Of a stretch of 64,000 nt of DNA, positions 29,430 through 37,758 are shown piece by piece; positions within the stretch are counted from its first letter, which is position 1; every line of letters starts with the position of its first letter. The position numbers and the translations under genes are program-made. Origin of the DNA: Pelomonas cellulosilytica (GTDB lineage Bacteria; Pseudomonadota; Gammaproteobacteria; Burkholderiales; Burkholderiaceae_C); contig NZ_JAJTWU010000005.1 of the NCBI RefSeq assembly GCF_021353265.1, positions 62,001 to 126,000 on the forward strand. The letters are read 5' to 3'. Under the pieces are notes generated by a model. That model saw only the letters and a list, made by a program, of their open reading frames with translations, had not been told where the DNA came from and did no database searches.

Positions 29430-29739
29430 GCCGCCCGCCAAACTGCGCCTGGAATGGCGGTCACGAGCCAGCGCCAACCTCCTGCTGATCGTGGCCGAGA
29501 TCGCCGAAGACAACCCAGACGCCGCCGACAAGCTCATGAACGAGATCGAAAGCAAGGCTGCGGCCCTGCTCGACCACCCCAGGATTTACAAGCCCTCGCC
29601 GCGGGCCAAGGGCCTGCGCGAAATGGTGGTCCGGCCGAACTACGTGGTGTTCTGCCGGGAGTCACCCACGTTGGTGGAAATCGTCAACGTGATCCATGCT
29701 CGTCGGCAGTGGCCTCCGATCAAGCGTCAAGCCAAATGA
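29419..29739 (+). CDS. RelE/ParE-family toxin
   Basis: 106 residues. The ParE-type fold is readable: LEWRSRASANLLLIVAEIAE, NPDAADKLMNEIESKAAALL, KGLREMVVRPNYVVFCRES and VEIVNVIHARRQWPP. The conserved Arg/Lys and the C-terminal HARRQWP are typical. ParE toxins poison gyrase and RelE toxins cleave mRNA; which applies here cannot be decided. It starts inside the antitoxin gene. Confidence 0.88.
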   Translation: MPAKPPAKLRLEWRSRASANLLLIVAEIAEDNPDAADKLMNEIESKAAALLDHPRIYKPSPRAKGLREMVVRPNYVVFCRESPTLVEIVNVIHARRQWPPIKRQAK

Positions 29740-29820
29740 ACACGGGCGCTGATGAGGGCCGAATTGTTATATGAGTTCCGTTGGCCAGGGCCTCCCAGCT
29801 CCCGGCCAAAGACGAACACC

Positions 29821-30252
29821 TTAGAACTCGATCAGCACGCCGATTCGCCGTAGCCAATCGTCGCCGAGCAGCATCGGCTTGTAGGCGATGTCAGTCACGT
29901 CGTTGGCGTACTTGGCCATCACCCGGCCCATCCCTTCCGGCATCTTTTGAGCGAACGCAATGCTGGTCGCCAAAGACAGATCCAGCAGCTCCATGCTGGG
30001 CAGCGTCAGCCATGCATGCACGCCCAGCGACCGAGGCGGCGGGGTCTTCAGCGAAGCTTTCTTCAGCAGATCGACGACAAACGCCTCGTCGAATTTGAAG
30101 AGGCCATCGCCTGAGCCATCTACCCGACCGATGGTGTAGACGACCGGCACGCCAAGCCAGTCCTCGATGACGGGCTGCAGGCGATGGTGGATCGACAAGC
30201 ACTGCGCCACCAGCTCTTCGGCTCCGACAGGTCCGATGGCCTTGTGGATCAC
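29821..30252 (-). CDS. Hypothetical protein, possibly 5'-truncated
   Basis: 143 residues from GTG 30252, right after an in-frame TAA and without a ribosome site, so the original N-terminus may be lost. It reads GAEELVAQCLSIHHRLQPVI, VPVVYTIGRVDGSGDGLFKF, and ends WLRRIGVLIEF. It is soluble, acidic and well formed. Its stop converges with the toxin gene across a GC hairpin (TTGGCC…GGCCAA, about 29,781-29,809). No family recognised. Confidence 0.6.
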   Translation of the reverse strand: MIHKAIGPVGAEELVAQCLSIHHRLQPVIEDWLGVPVVYTIGRVDGSGDGLFKFDEAFVVDLLKKASLKTPPPRSLGVHAWLTLPSMELLDLSLATSIAFAQKMPEGMGRVMAKYANDVTDIAYKPMLLGDDWLRRIGVLIEF

Positions 30253-30510
30253 ATGCGGGAATTAGTCCATAGGCTGCTCCGCGTCATTCGCATTCGGTCG
30301 CCTGAGCGGCGGCTCCGATCGACACCGGCCATTCGACTGACGGCGTCGCGTATGTCCGCTGCTCCTCCGAGACCGGGTATTCGACTAGGCGCGGGCCATA
30401 TCAGGCCTTGAACGACCGGTCTGGCCCACAGCGACCGGGGGGTGCCGACCCATTGCGGGCGCGGCGATCCAAAGATCAAACGTCTCACAGCGGACATTCG
30501 CGGACGTCGG

Positions 30511-30879
30511 TCAGCCCCGCGCCGTATGAAAGGTGATCGCGTAGCCGTCGGGATCGCCGGCGACGAAGAAGCGACCGAAAGGGCCGTCGCTGAGCGGGCT
30601 GAGGATTTCTCCGCCCTGCTTGACGATGAGGTCATGCAGCGCATCGGCGTCGGCGCATGCGATCCAGAGCACCAAGCCCACACCGAGCGGCCCAGCCTCA
30701 GGAAGCGCACGCAGAGGTACCCGCAGTGCCAACGGGATCGGCTCGGTCTTGAAAATGACTGCACCGGGAGGACAGTGCGCCGAAGCTTCGAAACCGAAGA
30801 TCTCGAGGTAAAACTTGCGGGACGCGGCTAGGTCGCGCACTTGTAAGGCAATGAAGTCGGGACCGATGGGCGTTGTCAT
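30511..30879 (-). CDS. VOC (glyoxalase/bleomycin-resistance) family protein
   Basis: 122 residues. Paired beta-alpha-beta-beta-beta modules: FIALQVRDLAASRKFYLEIF, GFEASAHCPPGAVIFKTEP, then LWIACADADALHDLIVKQGG and FVAGDPDGYAITFHTARG. The metal/ligand positions include the final FxDPDGYxI pattern. Function may be small-molecule sequestration or isomerisation. It diverges from a marR-type gene across 54 bp containing a palindrome, a typical regulator-target pair. Confidence 0.85.
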   Translation of the reverse strand: MTTPIGPDFIALQVRDLAASRKFYLEIFGFEASAHCPPGAVIFKTEPIPLALRVPLRALPEAGPLGVGLVLWIACADADALHDLIVKQGGEILSPLSDGPFGRFFVAGDPDGYAITFHTARG

Positions 30880-30898
30880 GGGAGTTCCTATCGATTAA

Positions 30899-30934
30899 TA
30901 TCAGTGGCCTGATACTAATGTAAGGAGCCTGATA
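30899..30934. promoter_or_regulatory. Palindromic MarR-type operator with extra half-site
   Basis: TATCAG-tggc-CTGATA (30899-30914) is a perfect palindrome with a 4-bp spacer. A third CTGATA half-site (30929-30934) ends on the A of the marR start codon. Binding would repress both divergent genes. Confidence 0.65.
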
Positions 30935-31395
30935 TGTCAACGGTGAAGCCGATGCCTCGGAGCGGAGCCGACTGGATCGGCTACAACCTGAAGATCACGC
31001 AACATCGTTTGAGGCAACGCCTCGATGCCGAACTCGCGCGGCTCGGCATCACGGCACCACAGAACGCCGTCCTGCTTGCTGTCTCTGGCAATCCGCGCAT
31101 CTCGAATGCCGAGTTGGCTCGCGCTGCGTTCGTGACGCCGCAGACCATGCAGGCGATCCTGGTCAATCTCGAACGCGGAGGTCTGATCGTGCGCAGCCCG
31201 CATCCCGAGCATGGCAGGGTCATCATGACCGAGCTGACGACGGCCGGCCAACAGGCCGTCGCCGAGGGCGCGAAAGCTGCCGATGTGGTGGAACGGCAGA
31301 TGCTCTCCACGCTCTCAGTCGAAGAGGCCCGGGTTCTTTGCGAGTTGCTCAAGCGCTGCGCCGCCGCCCTGGACGGCGAGCCGTCTGACAGCTAG
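30934..31395 (+). CDS. MarR-family transcriptional regulator
   Basis: 153 residues from ATG 30934, AGGAG six bases upstream. Winged helix: LDAELARLGITAPQNAVLLA, NPRISNAELARAAFVTPQTM, ILVNLERGGLIVRSPHPEHG and a beta-wing RVIMTELTTAGQQAV. A dimerising C-terminal helix follows. It most likely represses itself and the divergent VOC gene through the palindrome between them, and is released by a small molecule (inference). Confidence 0.92.
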   Translation: MSTVKPMPRSGADWIGYNLKITQHRLRQRLDAELARLGITAPQNAVLLAVSGNPRISNAELARAAFVTPQTMQAILVNLERGGLIVRSPHPEHGRVIMTELTTAGQQAVAEGAKAADVVERQMLSTLSVEEARVLCELLKRCAAALDGEPSDS

Positions 31396-31567
31396 TTATC
31401 GGCATGTCTGGGGCGCCAAGCGAGCATCGGCTGAATCCAGCCTATCCGAAAGCAGCTCTCGGCGATCGACCGCATATGGCCGATTCTGTTGAAAAACTCC
31501 CCGCCCAATCTGGCCCTTAATTCGTACAATTAGAGCGTTAGCAGTTCTGATCTTGGAGGGCGCCGAG
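31396..31567. other. Left end of an IS1182-family element
   Basis: GTTGAAAAACTCC at about 31,488 resembles the terminal repeat of IS1182-type elements, and the transposase frame follows about 80 bp later. Confidence 0.4.
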
Positions 31568-31786
31568 ATGATGGGACGACAAGCGAGCGGGCAGGATCGG
31601 CTGTTCTACTCGTTCAATCTCGAAGACCACGTCCCTCAGAACCACCTGCTGCGCGGCATCGACCGCTGCCTCGACTTCGGCGGTCTGCGCGAGCACCTCG
31701 CTGAGCACTACAGCCCGATCGGGCGCCCGTCCATCGACCCCGAGCTGATGCTGCGCATGCTGATCGTGGGTTACGCCGCTGCGTAG
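31568..31786 (+). pseudogene. IS1182-family transposase, N-terminal fragment
   Basis: From ATG 31568: MMGRQASGQDRLFYSFNLED, then HVPQNHLLRGIDRCLDFGGL, IGRPSIDPELMLRMLIVGYA and a TAG. The pattern (RLFYSFNLEDxVPxxHLLR…GRPSIDPELMxRMLIVGY) is diagnostic of the N-terminal domain. Relatives continue with IRSERRL; here the sequence switches to unrelated DNA, so the rest of the element is deleted. Confidence 0.85.
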
Positions 31787-32229
31787 CCCGACATCGACGA
31801 CACCTACAGCAACAGGAGATTCCCACCGCCGATTGCTCAGGCAACCAGCAAGTTGATGGCACGACAGGTCAGACCGTGGTTGGCACAGCCCGCGCCGGAC
31901 GAGGCACTTCGAGTGCGTGTGAGCGATTGGGCGCCGACCAGCAGAACCCATCAGGGACAGCGAGCTCGTCTCGCATTGAAAGTCCGAATGTACGGGTGCA
32001 ATCTTTTCTTCGTGCAGCAGTGAGCTGGAAGCTTGGCAAACCGGGGGCGTCCATGTACGTCTGGAGGAACCACATTGACCGCGGCGTCAAGCCGCGGAGG
32101 ATGTCTGCCCCCTGGTCGCAGCACCGCAGGACAGTCCCGATCGCCTGACGTCGTCGAAGAGGCCACGCGCGACCTCAGCTCGGTTGCCCCCGATGGCCAG
32201 TCCAAATTCCCCCAAGCAAGGACGGCGGA
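31787..32229. other. No recognisable gene; IS fragment junctions
   Basis: About 440 bp with only short frames. AAATTCCCCC near 32,200 resembles sequence found at IS21-type ends. Lower GC than the core genome. Confidence 0.35.
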
Positions 32230-32610
32230 TTATGAGTTTTCAAGGTTGATGGCCAGGCGGCTGGCAGCCTCCTTGAGCCTGTAGCTCTTGCCCTCGAACT
32301 CAAGCATCGAACAGCGGTGCATGAGCCGGTCGACGATGGTGGTGGCCATGGTGGCGTCCTTGAGGTACTTGCCCCAGTCGGTTACGGCTCGGTTGGAGGT
32401 GATGGCGATGGAGCGGCGCAGCTCGTAGCGGCTATGCACGACGGCCTGGCCTAGAGCAGCTCGGCCACTGCCTCGGGGATGCGACGGGCGAGGAACAGGT
32501 CGTCCAGGACCAGCAGATCTGGCACGCTCCAGGACTTGACCAACTCAGCCTGCTCCTGAGTGGTGGCCAGGGCGTACTGGGCTAGCGCGGTGTCGGCCTC
32601 GACGTAGCGC
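32230..32610 (-). pseudogene. IS21-type helper ATPase (IstB-like) remnant with frameshift
   Basis: Minus strand: RYVEADTALAQYALATTQEQ, SWSVPDLLVLDDLFLARRIP (Walker B), EAVAELL and a stop; then in another frame VVHSRYELRRSIAITSNRAV, TDWGKYLKDATMATTIVDRL, MHRCSMLEFEGKSYRLKEAA and the true stop at 32230. The frame changes near 32,445. The Walker A region is not present. The order behind the istA-like fragment matches an IS21 operon. Confidence 0.78.
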
Positions 32611-32680
32611 ACAGAGGCGGGTCAGCCGAGGGCCTTGGGCCAGTTGGTAGTGGTCCAGCAACTCGTCGTCAGTCTTGTTT

Positions 32681-32870
32681 TCACTGACTGACGGTTTCAC
32701 GCGGTCGGATGCGCGCAAGCCCGCAGCACGCCTGCTGCTGCGGCGGGTCGGCGTCGGCACTCGGCAGTTGCAGCGTGGTCAACGTCTCCAGGGGCAGGGG
32801 AGCGCGCTTGCCGGTCAGGCGCAGCACTTCGTCGACGGTCACCGGCCGGCTCTGATCGGCTAGCCGCCCT
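32681..32870 (-). pseudogene. IS21-type transposase (IstA-like) C-terminal fragment
   Basis: A frame without a start reads DQSRPVTVDEVLRLTGKRAP, LPLETLTTLQLPSADADPPQ and ends at TGA 32681. The VDEVLRLTGxRAPLPLETL tail fits an IstA-like transposase and precedes the IstB remnant on the same strand. Assignment rests mainly on this tail and on the neighbouring gene. Confidence 0.5.
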
Positions 32871-33126
32871 TGTCTTGCTCGTCAAGGCCGACGAACTTCG
32901 CTGGATTCACCAAGTCGTACAGGGGAACGCCGATTGCATGGGAGAGTGCATCGGCATTGTCCATAGAGATGTTGATCGAGCCGCGCTCAACCCGGCTCAA
33001 GTAGCCCCTCGGCACACCCGCATCCAATGCGAGGCTCTCCTGCGTCATGTCCTTAAGACGCCGAGCCCTGCGCAGATTCCTAGCAAACACCTCGCGCGCG
33101 GTCAGCGTTGATTTTTCCTTGGACAT
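32860..33126 (-). CDS. XRE-family transcriptional regulator
   Basis: 88 residues from ATG 33126. A single helix-turn-helix: FARNLRRARRLKDMTQESLA, LDAGVPRGYLSRVERGSINI, then SMDNADALSHAIGVPLYDLV. It is intact, acidic at the end (FVGLDEQDKGG), and has no second domain. Such small regulators are common on mobile elements and beside restriction or toxin genes; its target is not evident. Its 3' end overlaps the start of the IS21 remnant. Confidence 0.88.
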   Translation of the reverse strand: MSKEKSTLTAREVFARNLRRARRLKDMTQESLALDAGVPRGYLSRVERGSINISMDNADALSHAIGVPLYDLVNPAKFVGLDEQDKGG

Positions 33127-33408
33127 GACAACGAGCATCGGGTTATGCGCCTTGCCACTCCACACCATTGAAAGTACATTAAGTTCACTTTGATGAACAT
33201 TAAGGCACTTTTAGAGCATTCTTGTAGTTATAAGTTGAACCTTTGTGCGAGGGCCCATGCCGCGCTTGGTAGCGGGCCGTCAACCGCTGTGAGACGTCGA
33301 CGTGGTGGCGCATCGCCATTGCTGATGGCGTGCGGACCAGTCGTCACTCGCCGGACAGATGGAACAGCGGCAGAAGCGCGCAACTCGCTGTGTCCTAAGG
33401 AGAAATCT
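33127..33408. other. Intergenic region upstream of the Mutator-like/ECF operon
   Basis: About 280 bp, AT-richer at 33,160-33,250 (repeated AAGTnnAnTTnnG motifs such as AAAGTACATTAAGTTCACTTT). A frame open here lacks a ribosome site and was not called. Likely contains promoters for the divergent XRE gene and the operon on the right. Confidence 0.4.
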
Positions 33409-34002
33409 ATGCCCTTGTTCTTCATGGATTCCAGCCGGTGGTTCAGGCGCCCTCTGTGCTGCCGGTACTTGGCCGTCCGGTTCGATAGGCTGCGCCTGCC
33501 GATGGTGCGCGGGGGATTGGTCGCCGACGCCGATTGGCATTGGGCGGTGGGCTTCATCACCGACGGCCAATTCGAGGTGCTCGGCGCGTGGCGCAACGAA
33601 AGCGTCGAAACTCCCCAGCGTGTCGCCCAGGACCTCCGGGACCGAGGCATCGAGCGGATCAAGGCGCTTGCTGGCGATGCGCCACTGGTCGCGGCCATCG
33701 AGGGCTTCCGTTCAAAGGCGTGCCGTCAGAGCATGACGGAGCTCGCTGAGAGCGGCGTTTTCGGGCCGCGCATGCTGCGGGCCATTCGTTGGACCGACGC
33801 TGCGGCGCAGCGAGTGCAATGCCGCGTGCAGAGAGCTGCGCGGTCGTGCGGGCCATTGGCCGACGACGACGCGGCGGCCGACTTCATCGCGCAGGCGTTT
33901 CAACGGGCGGACCGCGATCTGCTCCATGACCGACTGGATCGAAGGGGCCTCGCACCGTACGGTCAGGGAGCCTTTGTGGATTCGCTGGCACGCGCCGCCT
34001 GA
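33409..34002 (+). CDS. Short protein resembling the catalytic region of Mutator (IS256-type) transposases
   Basis: 197 residues from ATG 33409 with an excellent ribosome site (AAGGAGA, six bases before). The stretch WHWAVGFITDGQFEVLGAWR, NESVETPQRVAQDLRDRGIE, RIKALAGDAPLVAAIEGF follows the IS256 pattern (…vGxxxDGxxEvLGxWxxExxxxxxxVxxDLxxRGxxxxxxxxxDxxxxxxAIExxFP…), so two of the DDE acids may be present. The protein is half the size of a transposase and lies 5 bp before an ECF sigma gene in one operon. It may be a domesticated fragment; family assignment is by eye and tentative. Confidence 0.6.
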   Translation: MPLFFMDSSRWFRRPLCCRYLAVRFDRLRLPMVRGGLVADADWHWAVGFITDGQFEVLGAWRNESVETPQRVAQDLRDRGIERIKALAGDAPLVAAIEGFRSKACRQSMTELAESGVFGPRMLRAIRWTDAAAQRVQCRVQRAARSCGPLADDDAAADFIAQAFQRADRDLLHDRLDRRGLAPYGQGAFVDSLARAA

Positions 34003-34007
34003 ACGCC

Positions 34008-34502
34008 ATGTCGGTGCGGCTGCTGAAGAATTGGCAGGACATCCTCTCAACGGTGCGCGGAGCGCTGCAGCGTCGCGGGCGCACTGCGCATGAAGCAGAC
34101 GACCTGGTTCAGGAAGCCTGGCTGCGTCTGGCCCGCTACGAAGAAGAGAAGCAGCCTGTGCAGCAGCCAGAGGCCTTCTTGATGCGCACCGCCCTGAACC
34201 TGTCTATCGACGCGTACCGTGCCAGCGCATGTCGTGGCGAGCATGTCTTGCTAGAGGACGCCGTGCTGATCGACGCAACCCCGTCTATCGAGGCAGTGCT
34301 GCTGGCAAAGGAACGGATGGCCCGTTTGACAGTGGGGCTGGGTCGTTTGAGCGAGAAGACCCGAGATGTTTTCCTGGCCCATCGAGTTGACGGGCTGCCC
34401 TACGCGGAAATTGCAAAGCTGCACGGCATCAGCGTCACGACGGTTCATGCCCACGTTGCCAAGGCGACGCTGCGCCTGACCAGTTGGATGGAAGGCTGGT
34501 AG
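34008..34502 (+). CDS. ECF RNA polymerase sigma factor (FecI-like)
   Basis: 164 residues. Region 2: RRGRTAHEADDLVQEAWLRL, ARYEEEKQPVQQPEAFLMRT, ALNLSIDAYR; region 4: LGRLSEKTRDVFLAHRVDGL, PYAEIAKLHGISVTTVHAHV. This is the FecI-type group, normally followed by a FecR anti-sigma and a TonB-dependent receptor. Neither is downstream. Instead it follows the Mutator-like gene by 5 bp. The regulator and targets are therefore unknown. Confidence 0.93.
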   Translation: MSVRLLKNWQDILSTVRGALQRRGRTAHEADDLVQEAWLRLARYEEEKQPVQQPEAFLMRTALNLSIDAYRASACRGEHVLLEDAVLIDATPSIEAVLLAKERMARLTVGLGRLSEKTRDVFLAHRVDGLPYAEIAKLHGISVTTVHAHVAKATLRLTSWMEGW

Positions 34503-35375
34503 CCGTGGCGCGGCCGGGCCGCCGCCTCGCCGGCGGCGCGAGGCGAGCAGCCACTCGTCACACTTGTCACCCAAGATCTCGCAGCGTGGGCGGCCGCCTG
34601 GCCGGCCCGCCCGCATGGGCCCGAAAGGTGTCGCGCCAAGGATGTGAATGCCAGGTGTGGAAGGCACGTCCGTCGCGCATCGCTGGGCCTTCGTGCGCTG
34701 CGTGGACACCTGGCGGGAGGTGGCGGGCATCTTGCGTGCTTCGTTTTTGCGACTCATCCTCCCGACCCGGTGCTCCAGTGCAATACGCGGCGCAGTGGGG
34801 CGGCGGCGACCGCGAGGCGCTGGCTCGGGAGGTAACCGATTTGGATGTCGTCGGCTCGCGTGATGGCGGGTTCGAACTGGTCGGTCCATCGCTGTGACGT
34901 CTCGTCAACCCCGGACCGGGAGCGACCGGCTCTGGCCAGCGCCGTGGCGTGCCAACCTCGGCACCGCTCGACCCCTTGAAATATGCCCTGGACACGTGCG
35001 CAGCTCTGTCCCGGCGGCGGTGCCGGTGTGAGTCAGGTCAATGACGCGCGCAGGTGTAAGGGAAAGTAAAAGTCGGGCAACACCAAGTGGCCTGGACGTT
35101 TTAGTCCGCCAATTTTCTGGTCCACCTTCATCGGTGGTTTCACGATCCCCCGGGACTGGGACAGCGGTACGGCGAGACATTCGTTCGGTGAATTCCTTCA
35201 AACCCGCCATCGCCGCGTGACGTTGAGCGCGATATGTGAGTCGCGGTCACCCTGCTCGCGCTTTGCCCCGCGCTGTCGCTCATCGCCTGTCGCGCCTAGA
35301 TTGGAGTTCGGTGCTGCACGCCATGCCATCGCTGTGCGGCTTGTATGTCGTTGAACGAATGCGGCGGGGGTACCC
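34503..35375. other. 873-bp stretch without a supported gene
   Basis: Several overlapping frames, all Arg/Pro-rich shadows. One minus-strand frame (34905-35210, starting MAGLKEFTERMSRRTAVPVP) has a natural N-terminus but no ribosome site and becomes atypical later. AT-rich tracts near 35,060-35,130 could be a transfer origin or promoter for the mobilisation genes; I see no nic site I can name. Confidence 0.4.
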
Positions 35376-35621
35376 ATGGGCTCCTGGTCAACCAGTCAGA
35401 AGCCGACAGCGATTGCCTTCTTTTGCGTCTCGTATGCCGGGTTGGCCATCCTCGCGCCATACCTGGCAGGCGGGCGGTTTCTGGCGCCGAACCTCGTCAA
35501 CCCTTCGAAGGCCGGGGTGCTGAGCATCGTCCGGTACTGGCAGGCCTACTGGGACGATGAGCAAATGCGCAAGCGACTGAAGATCTCCCCTGCGAACCGG
35601 CTGCCGGCGTTCCACACATGA
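35376..35621 (+). pseudogene. N-terminal fragment resembling a conjugative coupling protein (VirD4/TraG type)
   Basis: 81 codons: KPTAIAFFCVSYAGLAILAP (membrane span), YLAGGRFLAPNLVNPSKAGV, LSIVRYWQAYWDDEQMRKRL, then an early stop. The span followed by a short cytoplasmic segment resembles the start of TraG/VirD4 proteins, and mobilisation genes follow. The ATPase domain is missing. The assignment is inference from layout and a short stretch; it could also be an unrelated small membrane protein. Confidence 0.4.
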
Positions 35622-35634
35622 AGGAGGACTACCA

Positions 35635-36294
35635 GTGGATGAGTCGCAATGCAGGCCGGAGCCAGAGCAGCTGGTGCTGCGCGACGCGGCGACCGCGCAG
35701 CTCCTGAAAGGCCTTGAGATGCCGGCCGCCCGGAGGAAGAAGTTCTCCAACGATCCCTTGAAGCTGCAGTTCCACCTCGGCCCCATCGGGCCGCGCCTTC
35801 GCGAACACGCGGCTCGCTCGGGAACCTCGATGGCCGCGCTGGTGCGTCGGGCGACGCTGCGGATGCTCGACGAGCAGGTACCGACGGTCGGCAGCGCCGT
35901 GGCCCCACCGTTCGAGCAGTCCGCACGAAACGTGCGCTTTCGTCTCTACCTGCCCGCCGCCTGCTGGCAGGAGCTCACCGCCCGCACACGGGCGGCGGAC
36001 ATGACGCGGGGCGAATTCGTGTTGTCGCTGCTGAAGGGCTTGTCGCCGCCCCCGCTTGCCGCGGACCACAAGGCCGCGGTGCAGGCCCTTCGGGACTCGA
36101 CTGATCGGCTTGCGGCGATGTCCACCGATCTCGGCGAATTCTTGCGACTGCTGAAGCGCACGACGGATACTGACGAGTCCCTGGCCCCCTATCGCGAAAG
36201 CATCGGGTCGCTCGCCGCCGTCGTCATGGAACACATGAGGGCAGCTTCGGTGCTGATTGCCGAACTCAAGCCTTACAGAAGGGCGCGGTGGTAG
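35635..36294 (+). CDS. Mobilisation accessory protein (MobC-like), upstream of relaxase
   Basis: 219 residues from GTG 35635, preceded by AGGAGG. Two similar segments look like ribbon-helix-helix units: KLQFHLGPIGPRLREHAARS, GTSMAALVRRATLRMLDE and VRFRLYLPAACWQELTARTR, AADMTRGEFVLSLLKGL. A C-terminal helical region follows (LRDSTDRLAAMSTDLGEFLR). It overlaps the relaxase start. By position it is probably the DNA-binding partner that recruits the relaxase to oriT; no named family was secured. Confidence 0.6.
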   Translation: MDESQCRPEPEQLVLRDAATAQLLKGLEMPAARRKKFSNDPLKLQFHLGPIGPRLREHAARSGTSMAALVRRATLRMLDEQVPTVGSAVAPPFEQSARNVRFRLYLPAACWQELTARTRAADMTRGEFVLSLLKGLSPPPLAADHKAAVQALRDSTDRLAAMSTDLGEFLRLLKRTTDTDESLAPYRESIGSLAAVVMEHMRAASVLIAELKPYRRARW

Positions 36295-37274
36295 CGATGG
36301 GACGCGATATCGACGGGCTCCTGGTGCAATGGGGCGACCGGTTGTTCTATCCCGGCAATCGGATCGAACCAACTGATCCGACACCGCGGCTGAAGGCCCG
36401 GGCCGCTGCGATCAGGCGGCACATCTCGGCGCAGATACGCCGTGCACCCCAGGTGATCGTCAGGGTGGCCGGAGGTGGCCGGGGCATGGGCGCCATCGCC
36501 GACCACCTGCGCTACATCACCAAGTCCGGGGCTTTGGAGTTTGAAGACGATCGCGGCACAGTGCGCGACGGCAAGGAAGCGCTGCGCGATCTGATGAATG
36601 GCTGGCGCCATGGCAGCAGGTTCATCGCGGAGGTCGAAAAGCTGCGGGAAGCGGTCAATATCATGCTCGCCATGCCTTCGGGAACGGACCCGGAGGCGGT
36701 CAGGGACGCGGCACGCGAGTTCGCGAAGATTGAGTTGGCAGGCCATCGCTATGTGATGGTGTTGCACAGGCACCAGACCAGTCCGCACGTCCACCTCTGC
36801 GTCAAGCGCGAATCGATCGCCGGCCAGCGCCTGAGCTGTGGCCGCCCCGACCTCAAGCGGTGGCGCGCCACGTTCGCAGAGCGTCTGCGGTCACGGGGTG
36901 TCGAGGCGGAGGCAACCAGCCAGATCGCCCGCGGTGCAACACGGAACTTCGACTCGCTGTGGCGCCTGAAGGCGAAAGACGAAGGTCGGCTGAAGACGAG
37001 CATCCGTCCCGTCAAGACAGGCCCGGTCTGCGAGCGCGCCCGTGACGAGGCTATGGCGTGCTGGGGCCAGATCCTGAAGGCGCTCGCGGCGTCCGAGCTG
37101 GAGTCGGACCGCGAGCTGGCACCGCTGGTCGCCGACTTTCTCTGCCGCACGCCGTACATCCACGACGTGCTGCGGCGTCATCCCGAGGCGCTTCCCGAGG
37201 CGAGGAAGCGCCTGGAGGCGCACCCGCAGCGGGTGGCGGCCCTGGACCGGGCCGGGCCGGAGTGGGGACGATGA
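36288..37274 (+). CDS. Relaxase/mobilisation protein (MobA/VirD2 type)
   Basis: 328 residues from GTG 36288 (ATG 36297 also possible); the start overlaps the accessory gene's stop. Landmarks: VIVRVAGGGRGMGAIADHLR, YITKSGALEFEDDRG, and the metal-binding motif III HRYVMVLHRHQTSPHVHLCV followed by KRES. These match MOBP/VirD2-like nicking enzymes that cut at oriT and stay attached to the 5' end. The C-terminal part is short and basic, with no helicase or primase domain. No type IV secretion genes are in view, so the element could at most be mobilised by a helper. Confidence 0.85.
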   Translation: MVAMGRDIDGLLVQWGDRLFYPGNRIEPTDPTPRLKARAAAIRRHISAQIRRAPQVIVRVAGGGRGMGAIADHLRYITKSGALEFEDDRGTVRDGKEALRDLMNGWRHGSRFIAEVEKLREAVNIMLAMPSGTDPEAVRDAAREFAKIELAGHRYVMVLHRHQTSPHVHLCVKRESIAGQRLSCGRPDLKRWRATFAERLRSRGVEAEATSQIARGATRNFDSLWRLKAKDEGRLKTSIRPVKTGPVCERARDEAMACWGQILKALAASELESDRELAPLVADFLCRTPYIHDVLRRHPEALPEARKRLEAHPQRVAALDRAGPEWGR

Positions 37275-37758
37275 CGATCGCAGGGGCCCGGCGCCGCGGG
37301 GCTGTTCAAAGCCCCCGGCGACTTCCGTTTCGAAGCGCCTTCCACGAGACACATCATGTTCGGGCGTTCAATGAGCAGCCAGCGGAGATGCCGGGCCTGG
37401 GATCGAGGCTGGCGGACCGGCTCCCATAAGCTGGGCCGGCATGCTCCCGCGGCATGGCTTCTGCCGGTGTACGTGCGGGCGCCTTGAGGACCGATGAACA
37501 CGTTGGCGAACTACAAGAAGCGGCGGGACGCCATCGGCATCGGCCTGCGCTTCACCACTTCTGAGGTCCTGCATGCGGGGTGAGGATTACGGCGCCATAG
37601 CGAAACCACGCTTGCGTGGCCAGCGCCGCCTCGGGCCCGACGCCGGGGGGCGCGCACCTGCAACCCGGTGAGGCCGACGCCGCACCCGGCCGGGCTTGCC
37701 TGCACCGCCGCGCCTCGCGAGTGCACGGATGCGCTGTCGCACAGCGGCATCATCACTG
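37275..37758. other. No supported gene
   Basis: About 480 bp after the relaxase. A 29-codon frame at 37494-37583 (MNTLANYKKRRDAIGIGLRF) with GAGG upstream looks like the start of a truncated gene. Other frames are Arg/Pro-rich shadows. Composition returns towards that of the core genome at the right. Confidence 0.4.

Noticed and set aside
28867-29810. TA pair as an integron cassette bordered by GTTATGT and GTTATAT
   Set aside because: Neither border fits GTTRRRY and no RYYYAAC partner lies at the expected distance; kept only as a weak hint beside the integrase remnant.
31869-32090. Minus-strand 73-codon frame between IS remnants
   Set aside because: No ribosome site, no recognisable pattern, lies across IS debris.
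34905-35210. Minus-strand frame starting MAGLKEFTERMSRRTAVPVP
   Set aside because: Plausible first 35 residues but no ribosome site and an atypical remainder; not called as a gene.
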